This document shows, one piece after another, positions 1-8,756 of a stretch of DNA of 64,000 bases (positions are counted from its first letter, which is position 1; each line of letters begins with the position of its first letter). This DNA comes from Oceanibaculum nanhaiense. GTDB taxonomy: Bacteria > Pseudomonadota > Alphaproteobacteria > Oceanibaculales > Oceanibaculaceae. The stretch covers positions 62,001 to 126,000 of the forward strand of contig NZ_MPOB01000006.1 of assembly GCF_002148795.1 (NCBI RefSeq), in the 5' to 3' direction. The translations under genes were made by a program, and so were the position numbers. A model generated the notes under the pieces. The model was given only the letters and a program-made list of their open reading frames with translations, was not told the origin of the DNA and searched no databases.

Positions 1-43
1 TCCCGCATCGCGCCTGTGGCGTCTCGTTGGGAAGCCATGGTAC

Positions 44-59
44 ATTCTGTATTCAGAAT
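44..59. promoter_or_regulatory. palindromic candidate operator upstream of the IclR gene
   Basis: A perfect 6-bp inverted repeat, ATTCTG-TATT-CAGAAT, ends 17 bp before the ATG of the IclR-family gene. IclR-type regulators bind short palindromes and often control themselves, so this is a plausible autoregulatory operator. No second copy was noticed upstream of the other operons in the window. Confidence 0.4.
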
Positions 60-76
60 TGCAATCGGAGTGTTGA

Positions 77-889
77 ATGGCAGACACGATTGAAAAGCAT
101 ATGGGGGAAAAGCATAAGGATGTCGGCGCCGTCGTGCATGCGCTGCGCATCCTGCAGCATCTGGCCGACGCGCCGGGGCCGCTGGGCGTCGCCGCCGTGG
201 CGCGCGCGACCGGCATCAGCCCCAGCACCTGCTTCAGCATCCTTCGCACCATGGCGCGGGCGCGCTTCGTCAGCTTCCACGAGACCGACAAGACCTACAC
301 GCTGGGGCTGGCGGTGGCGGAGCTGGCGACTGGGCTGATCGGCACCAGCTATCTGGACCTGATCCGGCCGGAGATCGAGCGGCTGGCGCTGAACCACAAC
401 ATGCTGATCGCGCTGTGGCGCGTCACCGAGGACGGCCATATCGTCGTCATCGACCGGGCTTATGGCGAGCATGTGGTGCGCGTCGATATGCGGGTCGGAT
501 CGCGCCTGCCCTTCCTGATCGGCGCGGTCGGGCGCTGCGTCGCGGCGCATCTGCACCTGCCCCCGGCGGAGCTGCGGCGGCGCTTCACCACGCTGCGCTG
601 GCAGAACCCGCCCAGCTACGAGCAGTATGAATCGGAAGTGGCCGAGGCCGGCCAGCGCGGCTGGACCAAGGATGTCGGGCATCTCTATCGCGGCATCACC
701 ACGGTGGCGAGCGCGGTGGCCGATCAGGCCGGCTCGCCGCGCTTCGGCATCAGCGGCATCGCCATCCAGGGCCAGCAGACACCGGAACAGATCGACCGGC
801 TGGGCGAGGAACTGCGCGACGTCGCCGCCTATCTCGGCCGCGCCCTGTTCGCGCAACGCCAGCCGGTCGCGATCGCCGCCGCCTCTTAA
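77..889 (+). CDS. IclR family transcriptional regulator
   Basis: A 270-residue protein of normal IclR length. Residues about 15-75 form the winged helix-turn-helix (ALRILQHLADAPGPLGVAAV, then STCFSILRTM), and the rest is the effector-binding domain (DRAYGEHVVRVDMRVGSRLP and a late GISGIAI strand). It should repress or activate a nearby catabolic gene in response to a small metabolite. The stop lies 1 bp from the end of the convergent nitronate monooxygenase gene. A palindrome at 44-59 may be its operator. The target is unknown; the Zn-alcohol dehydrogenase or the sugar-acid locus at 9.4-17.8 kb are candidates by proximity only. Confidence 0.93.
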   Translation: MADTIEKHMGEKHKDVGAVVHALRILQHLADAPGPLGVAAVARATGISPSTCFSILRTMARARFVSFHETDKTYTLGLAVAELATGLIGTSYLDLIRPEIERLALNHNMLIALWRVTEDGHIVVIDRAYGEHVVRVDMRVGSRLPFLIGAVGRCVAAHLHLPPAELRRRFTTLRWQNPPSYEQYESEVAEAGQRGWTKDVGHLYRGITTVASAVADQAGSPRFGISGIAIQGQQTPEQIDRLGEELRDVAAYLGRALFAQRQPVAIAAAS

Positions 890-890
890 C

Positions 891-1904
891 TTAAGCGGGC
901 TGTAGCCCTTCCAGCCGGCCAGCCGTGGCGCGCAGCCGCGCCAGCGCGTCGGCTTCCAGCCGCTCCAGGATCGCCGCTGCCGGCTCCAGACGGTCGCACC
1001 AGGCCGCCGCCGGCCCCAGCGACAGCACGCCCTTGGTCCAGTCCCCGGTCTCGTAGGCCACCTTCTGGATCGGCCCGCCGACCAGCGGCCCCAGCACCGC
1101 ATAGTCGCTCTGCCCGCTGGCTTCCAGCCGCGCCACTTCCGCCGCCGTCTCGTTGGCGAGGCAGCGATAGGTGTTCTTGAGGCTGCGCAGCACGGTCGTC
1201 GAGCAGGTCTCGTCCAGCCCGAGCAGATGCTGCTTGTAGAGCGGATGCGCCCAGATCTCGTCGGCCACCAGCATGCGGCTGCCCAGCAGCACGCCATCGG
1301 CGCCCATCGCCAGTGCGGCGGCAATCTGCCGGCCGGAGCCGATGCCGCCGCCGACCACCACCGGCACGTCGAGGCTCTCCAGCGCGCGCGCCGCCAGCAG
1401 CATCGCCGGCAGATCGCCCAAGCCCGGATGGCCGCCGCATTCCGCCCCGATCAGCGCCACCGCATCGACGCCCGCCGAGGCCGCCTTGGCGGCGTGGCGC
1501 ACCGTCGTCGCCTTGTGCAGCACCGTGCAGCCGGCCTCCTTCAGGCGCGGCAGCAGTGCTTCCGGGCTGTAGCCCGCCGTCTCGATGCGGGTCACGCCCT
1601 CCTCGACCACCACATCGACATAGGCCTTCATCTTCTCATTCTCCGCCGGCCGGGCGGAGATATAGAGGTTCACGCCAAACGGCCTGCCGCCGGTCATTTC
1701 CCGGCAGCGCCGCACGGCATCGCGGAAGGCATCGGCATCCGGGTAGGAGCGCGGGGTGATGAAGCCCATGGCCCCGGCATTCACCACGGCGGCGACATAT
1801 TCCGCCGTCGCCAGCCACATCAGCCCGCCGCACAGGATCGGCTTGTCGATGCCGAACAGATCGGTCAACCGGGTCGGCAGCTTGGGGGAGGACGGGGTCG
1901 GCAT
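891..1904 (-). CDS. nitronate monooxygenase (2-nitropropane dioxygenase family)
   Basis: A 337-residue FMN-dependent TIM-barrel protein that would oxidise alkyl nitronates, or act as a related enoyl reductase. Seen in the sequence: the N-terminal PILCGGLMW strand, the GAECGGHPG motif carrying the family histidine, and the phosphate-binding VVGGGIGSG and ADGVLLGSRM motifs near residues 190-220. The frame stays open far upstream (to 2582), but similarity begins at MPTPSSPKLPTRLTDLFGI, so ATG 1904 was chosen. It is divergent from the Zn-alcohol dehydrogenase and convergent with the IclR gene. The natural substrate cannot be deduced. Confidence 0.9.
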   Translation of the reverse strand: MPTPSSPKLPTRLTDLFGIDKPILCGGLMWLATAEYVAAVVNAGAMGFITPRSYPDADAFRDAVRRCREMTGGRPFGVNLYISARPAENEKMKAYVDVVVEEGVTRIETAGYSPEALLPRLKEAGCTVLHKATTVRHAAKAASAGVDAVALIGAECGGHPGLGDLPAMLLAARALESLDVPVVVGGGIGSGRQIAAALAMGADGVLLGSRMLVADEIWAHPLYKQHLLGLDETCSTTVLRSLKNTYRCLANETAAEVARLEASGQSDYAVLGPLVGGPIQKVAYETGDWTKGVLSLGPAAAWCDRLEPAAAILERLEADALARLRATAGRLEGLQPA

Positions 1905-2084
1905 CGGCGCGCTCCTGCTTGGAATAGGCGCATCAGCAAAGGCGGGCTCGGCGAGGTTGTCAACGGCCCTGCTTGTCAAAGCACCGGAACCGGCAGTAGC
2001 GTCATGGTTGAAAAAGCGGGAGCGCACAACAAGCAAGCCCCCCACAAAACGAACGGGCAGAACAAAAGGGAGAGGACACGCGGC

Positions 2085-3134
2085 ATGAAGGGCATCGTCT
2101 TTCTGGGCGACCGCAAGCTGGAGCTGCGCGACTTCCCCGACCCCACGCCCGGCCCCGGCGAGGTGGTGCTGGAGATCAAAGCCTCGGGCATGTGCGGCAG
2201 CGACCTGAAATTCTACCGTACGCCGGGCGGGGCGAAGGCGCTGGGCTTCAAAATGCAGGACGGCCCGATCATCGGCGGGCACGAGCCCTGCGGCGTGGTG
2301 GTCGCGGTCGGTCCTGGCGTACCGGAAAAGCAGGCCCGCATCGGCATGCGCGCGATGCAGCATCATTATCGCGGCTGCGGCGTGTGCCCGCATTGTTCGA
2401 CCGGCTGGATGCAGCTCTGCGTCGAGGGCGTGGCGGAGGTCTATGGCGTCACCGGCCATGGCGCGCACGCGACCTACATGAAATGCCCGGCGCGCACGCT
2501 GGTCGAGCTGCCGGACGAGCTGTCCTTCGCCACGGGAGCGGCGATCTCCTGCGGCACCGGCACCGCCTGGGGTGCGCTGCAAAGGCTGGGGCTACAGGGC
2601 GACCACAGTATCGCGATCTTCGGCCAGGGGCCGGTGGGCCTGTCGGCGACACAGCTGGCCAGCGCGCTCGGCGCGCGCGTCATTGCGCTGGACACCAGCC
2701 CGGAGCGCCTGGCCCGCGCGCTGGAATTCGGCGCCGATGCGGTGCTGAACCCCGCCGAACTTGACGATGTGGTGGGCGCGATCCGCGAGCTGACGCATGG
2801 CCTCGGCGCGCATCTCTCGCTTGATGCTTCCTCTTCGCCGCTGGCCCGCGCGCAGGCGGTGAAATGCCTGCGCACCTGGGGCAAGGCCTGCTTCGTCGGC
2901 GAGGGCGGCGAGGTGACACTGGATGTCAGCAACGATCTACTGCGAAGGCAGGTGACGCTGATCGGCTCCTGGACCTTCTCGACCATCGGCCAGGCCGACT
3001 GCGCCCGCTTCGTCGCCGACCGCGGGATCGATGTGGATGCGCTGTTCACCCACCGCTGGCGCCTCGACGAGGCCGAACCCGCCTACCGCCTGTTCGACAG
3101 CCAGACCACCGGCAAGGGCGTGTTCTTGATGTGA
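2085..3134 (+). CDS. zinc-dependent alcohol dehydrogenase (MDR superfamily)
   Basis: A 349-residue cytosolic oxidoreductase with GroES-like and Rossmann halves. The catalytic zinc motif is MCGSD plus GHEP; the structural zinc loop is C-x2-C-x2-C-x7-C (GCGVCPHCSTGWMQLC). The nucleotide-binding motif is GQGPVGLSA near residue 180. The frame is open from 1227, but the enzyme begins at MKGIVFLGDRKLELRDFPDP, after an AGAGGA-type ribosome-binding site. The likely reaction is NAD(P)-linked oxidation of a secondary alcohol or polyol. The A+T-rich DUF4209 gene starts only 12 bp after its stop. Confidence 0.93.
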   Translation: MKGIVFLGDRKLELRDFPDPTPGPGEVVLEIKASGMCGSDLKFYRTPGGAKALGFKMQDGPIIGGHEPCGVVVAVGPGVPEKQARIGMRAMQHHYRGCGVCPHCSTGWMQLCVEGVAEVYGVTGHGAHATYMKCPARTLVELPDELSFATGAAISCGTGTAWGALQRLGLQGDHSIAIFGQGPVGLSATQLASALGARVIALDTSPERLARALEFGADAVLNPAELDDVVGAIRELTHGLGAHLSLDASSSPLARAQAVKCLRTWGKACFVGEGGEVTLDVSNDLLRRQVTLIGSWTFSTIGQADCARFVADRGIDVDALFTHRWRLDEAEPAYRLFDSQTTGKGVFLM

Positions 3135-3146
3135 GGGGAGGTGGTT

Positions 3147-5030
3147 ATGTCTGAACAAGAAAGCCCCCCGAGCATTCAAACTCCCGGTGTGAATTTTGTT
3201 GTTCCATTACAGTCGTTTTTAAGAGAAGCGGTTCTAGCGGCTGTCGCAGCTTCAAAAATAGCAGATAGCAATGATGCCTATGGTCGCATCGAAGCGGCTG
3301 TTGCCAATGCAAAAACTGCCAAAGACACTGAAAGCGAAAGGGCATTAGGGATTCTGAGCCAGATTTCAGGTTACCACTTTAAACCTGATGACCGAGCCGA
3401 ACCATTTGGTCCTTTGATGGTAATGGGTGGCCGTCGTTCTCAAATTCCGTCTGACCTTCTGGGAGATCAAGTCGAAATACTGTCGAGATTTGCCTCAGAC
3501 GTCGCTCACCCATCATTCCGTGCCAGACTTTCTGATGTCTGCTGGCTCTTAAACAAGAAAGACGTAACGTCAGGATTGCGAGCGGTATCTAGTTATGTCG
3601 AATGCGTAAAATTGGTACTGAATGGCGAATCTCAGTTCGACTTCGATGAAACTAACCCGGCCAGCGTTCCGGGCACTGAATACCTGACTCGAGCCGCTAC
3701 CATCGCGCGAGCCATGGGTTGGCTACGTAACGACTTCGATCCACTACGCCAGATCATCGCGGAAGTTTCCCAGAACGCCTTGGATAAGGACGACGGATGG
3801 GGGTTTATCCACATCGGCCCCATCAATCTAAGCAATCAGGTCTGGGAATCGGCTCAAATCGCAACAGCGGCCGAAAATCTCGCCAAAAGTGACAAGCTTG
3901 CACAGGACCATCCGGGCAGAAGAGAACTCTGGGAACTCGCCGCTCACGCCTATCACCGTGCTAAGGACTCCGACAATAGCAATAGGTGTTCGATTGAAGC
4001 AGCTGAAACATATGTTTCAGATGCTAACAACAAGACAGATTCAGCCTTTGCCCAAGTACACTTCCTAAATCAAGCCATTCAAGCCTTGAGATCAACACCC
4101 AAAACAGTAGATCGGCGGCAAGAAATACAAAACCGGATAAGTTCAATTCAGCACAGCATTCTAGACGAAATGTCCAGTTTTTCGCACGAGGCGGATATTA
4201 CAGAACTGGTAGAGACAATCGAATCCGTAGTGCGAGGAAAAACGCTTTCCGAGACAATTCTTAAACTATTTACATGCGAAAGTTCACCTGATCCTAATAA
4301 CTTACGCGATGAGGTTTTGAGCACAGCTTACGGAAATCTATCAGCGATGATCTCGACGACTGTCACGGACAGGCAAGGTCGAATTCGTTTCATTACCCCC
4401 GGTCTGCCTCCCGTTGGCTCGCCTGATGAGAACCAAGTCCGTTTTCTAATAAATCGGCATGATCAATTTCGACGCAGCCTTGTCGTTTCATCTAAAATAA
4501 ATACTATTCGACGCGTCCTACAGGAAGAACACTCCGTATCTGTCACTGCTCTGTTGCCATTAATGCAAGCAAGCCCCTTTGTACCGCCCAGTCATGAATA
4601 CACGTTTGCGAGCGGTGCAGCACACTTTATTGGGGGAAACGAAATTGAGGCTGCACATCTAATTTTACCAAAACTTGAAAACTCTCTTCGGCACATCCTC
4701 AGTTTAGCCGGCGTTGACACGAATCGTATGAATCAGGATGGCACTCAGGAAGAGGCAATGCTCAGCCGCATACTGGAAGACTTCAGAGAACCTCTACTGC
4801 GCCTCGTACCTGCCGCGCTTGTTCAAGAAATAGAGCTTCTGTTCAATTTTCGAGGCGGACCATCAATACGTCACGAACTCGCCCATGGAAAAATGACGGA
4901 CAAAGAATTTTGGAGTCCCGATGTAACCTATTCGGTATGGCTAGTTTTAAAATTAGTTACGCTCTCAGTCCTGCGGCATTGGGACGAGGTTGCTGCTCAT
5001 ATATCAAGACGCTCACCTCGGGCGCTTTAA
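3147..5030 (+). CDS. DUF4209-type protein with C-terminal HEPN-like Rx4H motif
   Basis: A 627-residue, mostly helical protein with no signal peptide. Near the C-terminus it has IRHELAHGKM: R575-x4-H580-G. DUF4209 is known for a conserved RNxxxHG motif, which this matches apart from N to H. The same spacing (Rx4H) is the catalytic signature of HEPN ribonucleases, so an RNase or nucleic-acid role is possible but inferred. ATG 3147 was chosen over GTG 3141 because the GAGGGGAGG ribosome-binding site suits it. Base use is unlike the neighbours: 27 G+C in 60 at 3181-3240 against 45 in 60 at 2521-2580 in the preceding gene, with many ATA, TTA and AGA codons. This suggests recent transfer. It sits 12 bp after the dehydrogenase stop, with no mobility genes nearby. 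Confidence 0.8.
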   Translation: MSEQESPPSIQTPGVNFVVPLQSFLREAVLAAVAASKIADSNDAYGRIEAAVANAKTAKDTESERALGILSQISGYHFKPDDRAEPFGPLMVMGGRRSQIPSDLLGDQVEILSRFASDVAHPSFRARLSDVCWLLNKKDVTSGLRAVSSYVECVKLVLNGESQFDFDETNPASVPGTEYLTRAATIARAMGWLRNDFDPLRQIIAEVSQNALDKDDGWGFIHIGPINLSNQVWESAQIATAAENLAKSDKLAQDHPGRRELWELAAHAYHRAKDSDNSNRCSIEAAETYVSDANNKTDSAFAQVHFLNQAIQALRSTPKTVDRRQEIQNRISSIQHSILDEMSSFSHEADITELVETIESVVRGKTLSETILKLFTCESSPDPNNLRDEVLSTAYGNLSAMISTTVTDRQGRIRFITPGLPPVGSPDENQVRFLINRHDQFRRSLVVSSKINTIRRVLQEEHSVSVTALLPLMQASPFVPPSHEYTFASGAAHFIGGNEIEAAHLILPKLENSLRHILSLAGVDTNRMNQDGTQEEAMLSRILEDFREPLLRLVPAALVQEIELLFNFRGGPSIRHELAHGKMTDKEFWSPDVTYSVWLVLKLVTLSVLRHWDEVAAHISRRSPRAL

Positions 5031-5153
5031 TGTACAAGTGACAGCTTTCGAATAGTTGAGGGTAGAGAGGCTCCCCTCTCCCCTTGGCGGCGGGGCGAAA
5101 CCCTCCTAACCTATCCGTCTTGCTGACAAATAAACGCCCTGGAGGATGCCCCC

Positions 5154-5660
5154 ATGTCCTATACGCTGCATGAGTTCGCCGCCGATATCCGCGCGGCGCT
5201 GACCGCCGATCCCGGCCCGGCGGGCCAGGAGAAGGTACGCCTTCTGACCGAGAAGGCCCTGCGCGACACGGATTTCATGGCCGCCTGCTTCGGCGTGCCC
5301 GCGCCCAAGGAACGCGAAGTGCTGTACGAGGATGCCGATCTCGGCTTCGCCATCTGCCGCCATGTCTATACGGGTGCGAAGGATTCCGGCCCGCACGATC
5401 ACGGCCCCACCTGGGCGATCTACGGCCAGGCCGAGGGCGAGACCGACATGACCGACTGGCGCATCGTCACCCCGCCCTCTGGCGGCAAGCCGGGCCGGGT
5501 GGAGAAGACGCGGACCTACCGGCTGACGCCGGGCGTGGCGCATCTCTATCTTGCCGGGGACGTGCACGCGCCCTACCGCGCCGGCCCCACCAAGCTGATC
5601 CGCATCGAGGGCCGGAACACCGACAAGATCAGCCGCACGCCCCTCGAAGCGGCGGCGTGA
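5154..5660 (+). CDS. cupin-fold protein (cysteine-dioxygenase-like)
   Basis: A 168-residue protein. A helical N-terminus (to about 60) is followed by a cupin: metal-binding motif 1 is SGPHDHGPTWAIYGQAEG and motif 2 is GVAHLYLAGDVHAPY. Histidines at HDHG and VAH/DVH could hold one Fe or other metal. The layout resembles the small cysteine dioxygenase-like cupins of proteobacteria, but the substrate is unknown. It has a good GGAGGA site before ATG 5154 and stands alone between the DUF4209 gene and a hairpin-rich intergenic region. Confidence 0.82.
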   Translation: MSYTLHEFAADIRAALTADPGPAGQEKVRLLTEKALRDTDFMAACFGVPAPKEREVLYEDADLGFAICRHVYTGAKDSGPHDHGPTWAIYGQAEGETDMTDWRIVTPPSGGKPGRVEKTRTYRLTPGVAHLYLAGDVHAPYRAGPTKLIRIEGRNTDKISRTPLEAAA

Positions 5661-5989
5661 GGTAATACTCAAACCGTCATTCCCGGGCCACCCTCTGGCT
5701 TGACCAGAGGGACCGGCAATCCAGGGTTCAGCTTACTCGACCGACGATCCAGCGAGCGGAAGCCTGGCCCCCCGCAACAAGTGCGGGGGTGACGAGGGTG
5801 GGCATGCGGGCAGCAAGTGCATAAAGCGGCGGCGCGCCGGTCTCCCCTCACCCAGCCCCCGCCGCCCTGAAAAACCCCGCATAATCGCGGTGCCGGGGTT
5901 GCGTTCGCGCGCGGCGGGCCAATATTAGGGGCCGCCGGGCGGTCCCGCCCGTTTTCGCGTGCCCGCCCACAACCTGGTCCTTATCTCCC
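5661..5989. other. 329-bp intergenic region with palindromic repeat units
   Basis: There is no credible gene here. The region holds two strong 8-bp hairpins (5691-5711 and 5769-5789) inside a stretch starting GTCATTCCCGGG, which looks like the dispersed palindromic intergenic repeats common in alphaproteobacteria. The last about 60 bp before 5990 carry the leader of the exchanger gene. Confidence 0.6.
5675..5795. repeat. probable dispersed palindromic intergenic repeat (two hairpins)
   Basis: Hairpin 1: CCCTCTGG-cttga-CCAGAGGG (5691-5711). Hairpin 2: CCCCCGCA-acaag-TGCGGGGG (5769-5789), followed by GTGACGA. The opening CGTCATTCCCGGG and the closing GGGGGTGACGA are roughly mirror-related, as expected for a short palindromic element. 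Neither hairpin has a T tract, so they are not typical terminators. Copy number in the genome cannot be checked here. Confidence 0.55.
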
Positions 5990-6967
5990 ATGCTTCTCGA
6001 TTTCGGAATGGTTGCCGCCGGCCTTGTCCTTCTGTTCCTGGGCGGCGAAGGGCTGGTGCGCGGCAGTGTGGCCATCGCCACGCGGCTGGGCATCTCCAAG
6101 CTGGTGGTCGGCATGGTGATCGTGGGCTTCGGCACCTCGGCGCCGGAGCTGGTGGTGTCGCTGCAGGCCGCATTGGCCGGCTCCCCCGATATCGCGCTCG
6201 GCAATGTCATCGGCTCCAACATCGCCAATATCCTGCTGATCCTGGGCATCGCCGCGCTGCTGACGCCGCTGGCCAATGAGGATGGCGGCATCAAGCGCGA
6301 GGCGCTGGTCATGCTGCTGGTCGCCGCCGCGCTGGTGGCCGCGCTGTGGTATGGCGAGCTGAACCGCCTCATCGGCTTCGCGCTGCTGGCCGGCCTTGCG
6401 GTGCATCTGACGCTGGCCTTCCTGAAGGAGCGCCGCAGCCGCGCCGATATCGCCGAAGGTGCTGCTCCAGAGGGCGCTCACGAGCATGAGGCGGACGAGG
6501 TCACCGACATTCCGCTGAAGCTGCCCATCGCCATCATCGCCACGCTGACCGGGCTGGGGCTGCTGGTGGTGGGCGCGGAGCTGATGGTCGAGGGTTCAAC
6601 CGCGATTGCCCGCGATTTCGGCGTGTCGGAGGCGGTCATCGGCCTGACCATCGTTGCTGTCGGCACCTCGCTGCCGGAGCTGGCGACCGCCATCGTCGCC
6701 GCGATCCGCCGGCATTCCGATGTGGTGCTGGCCAACATCGTCGGCTCCAATATCTTCAACGTGCTGGCGATCCTGGGCATCACCGCCACCATCGCGCCGA
6801 TCGGCGTCAGCGAGCGGTTCCTGCTGATCGACGGGCCGATCATGCTGGTGGTCACGCTGCTGGCCTTCGTGATCCTGCTGCGCGCCCGCACCGTCTCCCG
6901 GCTGATCGGCGGCGGGTTCCTGGCGTCCTATTGCGGCTATATCCTGTTTCTTGCCAGCATGGGCTGA
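5990..6967 (+). CDS. calcium/sodium antiporter (CaCA family, YrbG-like)
   Basis: A 325-residue inner-membrane protein with about ten hydrophobic segments, built from two inverted alpha repeats. Repeat 1 carries GFGTSAPELVVSLQ and GSNIANILLILG; repeat 2 carries AVGTSLPELATAIV and GSNIFNVLAILG. These hold the ion-coordinating acidic and serine/asparagine residues of the family. A hydrophilic acidic loop (about 150-170) separates the halves. It would export Ca2+ in exchange for Na+ or H+. It appears monocistronic. Confidence 0.95.
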   Translation: MLLDFGMVAAGLVLLFLGGEGLVRGSVAIATRLGISKLVVGMVIVGFGTSAPELVVSLQAALAGSPDIALGNVIGSNIANILLILGIAALLTPLANEDGGIKREALVMLLVAAALVAALWYGELNRLIGFALLAGLAVHLTLAFLKERRSRADIAEGAAPEGAHEHEADEVTDIPLKLPIAIIATLTGLGLLVVGAELMVEGSTAIARDFGVSEAVIGLTIVAVGTSLPELATAIVAAIRRHSDVVLANIVGSNIFNVLAILGITATIAPIGVSERFLLIDGPIMLVVTLLAFVILLRARTVSRLIGGGFLASYCGYILFLASMG

Positions 6968-7053
6968 GCCGGCAGGGAGCCAAGCGGGAAGAGGTTATTG
7001 CGGCTCGCTATTTTCAGCTTGATCGTTAATAAAAACAAAAGACCTTTAGGATA

Positions 7054-7764
7054 ATGTTCCGGCAAAATGCCGGATCAGAACCCGGCCAGAACTGGATCAG
7101 ACCGAATATGAGCGTGCCTCCCGAGGCCCCCTGGACCGACCCGACGGACGCCGATGTCGAGCGTGCGGCAGACCGGATTCTGGCTGCCGATACCGAGGTG
7201 CCGGCGGCGGAGCTGCGGACGATCAGCGATTGCACGATACGGGTTTCCTGGATTTCCGAGTCGTCCCGCATCGGCGAGCCGACCCTCGCCTTCCTGTTCG
7301 ATTACTGGCGCGGGCTCGACGCGGCGCAGCCGGATGGCGTGCCGTTCGCCGCTGAGGTCGATGGCATCGACCTGATGCCGGCGCTGGGCAACATCATGCT
7401 GCTGGATGTGGAGCGCGACGGGCTCGACGCGCGCTACCGGCTCTATGGCACCAAGGTCGCCAGCAAGGCCGGGCGCGACTGGACCGGCTGGCTGGTCTCC
7501 GAAATGGGCCGCACCACGCAAACCCCGGCCACCCTGCTCTACCGCGCCGGCTACCGGGCCGTCTTCCAGCGGCGCGCGGCGCTGTTCACCGAGCATAACT
7601 CGCCCCCCTGGGTGGCGGCCGAGGCCTGGCGCCGGCTGATCCTGCCGCTGTGCGACGAGACCGGGAACTGCATCCGCTTCCTGGTCGGCAACATGGCCGT
7701 CGGTCACCGGCTGATGAGCGAGGCGCAGATCGAGGCGCAGCAACGCCACCTGCGCAAGCACTGA
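7054..7764 (+). CDS. PAS_5-type domain protein
   Basis: A 236-residue protein. From about residue 85 it shows the PAS_5 pattern typical of Rhodospirillales: FLFDYWRGLDAAQPDGVPF, ALGNIMLLDVERDGLDARYR, LYGTKV, GWLVSEM and LILPLCDETGNCIRFLVG. This family has unknown function and is presumed to be a stand-alone sensory domain. The N-terminal 60 residues are not conserved-looking. ATG 7054 follows AGGA at a suitable distance; ATG 7108 is an alternative. A second PAS_5 protein lies at 8757. Confidence 0.82.
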   Translation: MFRQNAGSEPGQNWIRPNMSVPPEAPWTDPTDADVERAADRILAADTEVPAAELRTISDCTIRVSWISESSRIGEPTLAFLFDYWRGLDAAQPDGVPFAAEVDGIDLMPALGNIMLLDVERDGLDARYRLYGTKVASKAGRDWTGWLVSEMGRTTQTPATLLYRAGYRAVFQRRAALFTEHNSPPWVAAEAWRRLILPLCDETGNCIRFLVGNMAVGHRLMSEAQIEAQQRHLRKH

Positions 7765-7818
7765 GCTTTCATCCGACCGCCAGGTTAGGGTAACCTGCTG
7801 CGCGGAAAGGGAGAACTC

Positions 7819-8670
7819 ATGCTGGAAATTCCGAAGATTGCGCTGCCCGGCGGCGAAACCGTGCCGATTCTGGGCCAGGGCACCTGGGGCATGGGCGAGG
7901 ATGCGCGCCGCGCCGGGCAGGAGGCGGACGCGCTGCGGCACGGGCTCGACCTCGGCATCAACCTCATCGATACGGCGGAGATGTACGCCGATGGCCGCGC
8001 CGAACAGATCACCGGCGAGGCGATCAAGGGGCGGCGCGAGGCGGTCTTCCTGGTCAGCAAGGTGCTGCCCGGCAATGCCAGCCGTGCCGGCACCATCGCC
8101 GCCTGCGAGCGCAGCCTGAAGCATCTCGGGACCGACCGGATCGATCTCTACCTGCTGCACTGGCGCGGCCCGCATCCGCTGGCCGAGACGCTGGCCGGCT
8201 TCGAGGAACTGCAGCAGGCCGGCAAGATCCGCCATTGGGGGGTCAGCAATTTCGACATGGAGGATTGCCGGGAGCTGGACAGCCTCGCCCCCGGAATCAG
8301 CCCAGGAAAGGCCGCGACCAATCAGGTGCTGTTCAATCTGATGCGCCGCGGCATCGAATACGACCTGCTGCCCTGGTCACGCGAACGCGGCATGCCCGTC
8401 ATGGCCTATTCGCCGATCGAACAGGGCCGGCTGCTGAAATATCCGGCACTCGGCAAGGTGGCGGAACGCTATGGCGCCACCCCCGCGCAGGTCGCGCTGT
8501 CCTGGCTGCTGCGCCAGCCCGGCGTGATCGCCATACCGAAAGCCGCGCGCGCCGCCCATATCGAGGAGAATCTGGCAGCGCTGGACATCAGGCTGGACCG
8601 CGACGATCTGGCCCTGCTCGACCGCACCTTCCCGCCCCCTGCCAGCGCCCGGCCGCTGGAAATGCTCTGA
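7819..8670 (+). CDS. aldo/keto reductase
   Basis: A 283-residue (alpha/beta)8 NADPH-dependent reductase. The catalytic tetrad is visible: D and Y in [14 protein letters not shown] in VFLVSKVLP, and H in LYLLHWRGP. The cofactor-binding C-terminal segment [16 protein letters not shown] is present. It is closest in layout to short soluble AKRs that reduce aldehydes or diketones; the substrate is not evident. AAGGGAGA precedes ATG 7819. It lies between the two PAS_5 genes and may be unrelated to them. Confidence 0.93.
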   Translation: MLEIPKIALPGGETVPILGQGTWGMGEDARRAGQEADALRHGLDLGINLIDTAEMYADGRAEQITGEAIKGRREAVFLVSKVLPGNASRAGTIAACERSLKHLGTDRIDLYLLHWRGPHPLAETLAGFEELQQAGKIRHWGVSNFDMEDCRELDSLAPGISPGKAATNQVLFNLMRRGIEYDLLPWSRERGMPVMAYSPIEQGRLLKYPALGKVAERYGATPAQVALSWLLRQPGVIAIPKAARAAHIEENLAALDIRLDRDDLALLDRTFPPPASARPLEML

Positions 8671-8756
8671 CACAAATAATTCGGGATTTTCATGTTGCTT
8701 GGCGCGCATAAAACATAGAAATTTAGATAAATAAATCACCCTGAACGGGTACGGCC

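Noticed and set aside
53-1324. Long minus-strand open frame opposite the IclR gene
   Set aside because: It is the antisense shadow of G+C-rich coding DNA; its translation is low-complexity Arg/Ala-rich and matches no family.
5691-5789. Two hairpins as terminators of the cupin gene
   Set aside because: Neither has a T tract; they fit a dispersed repeat better.
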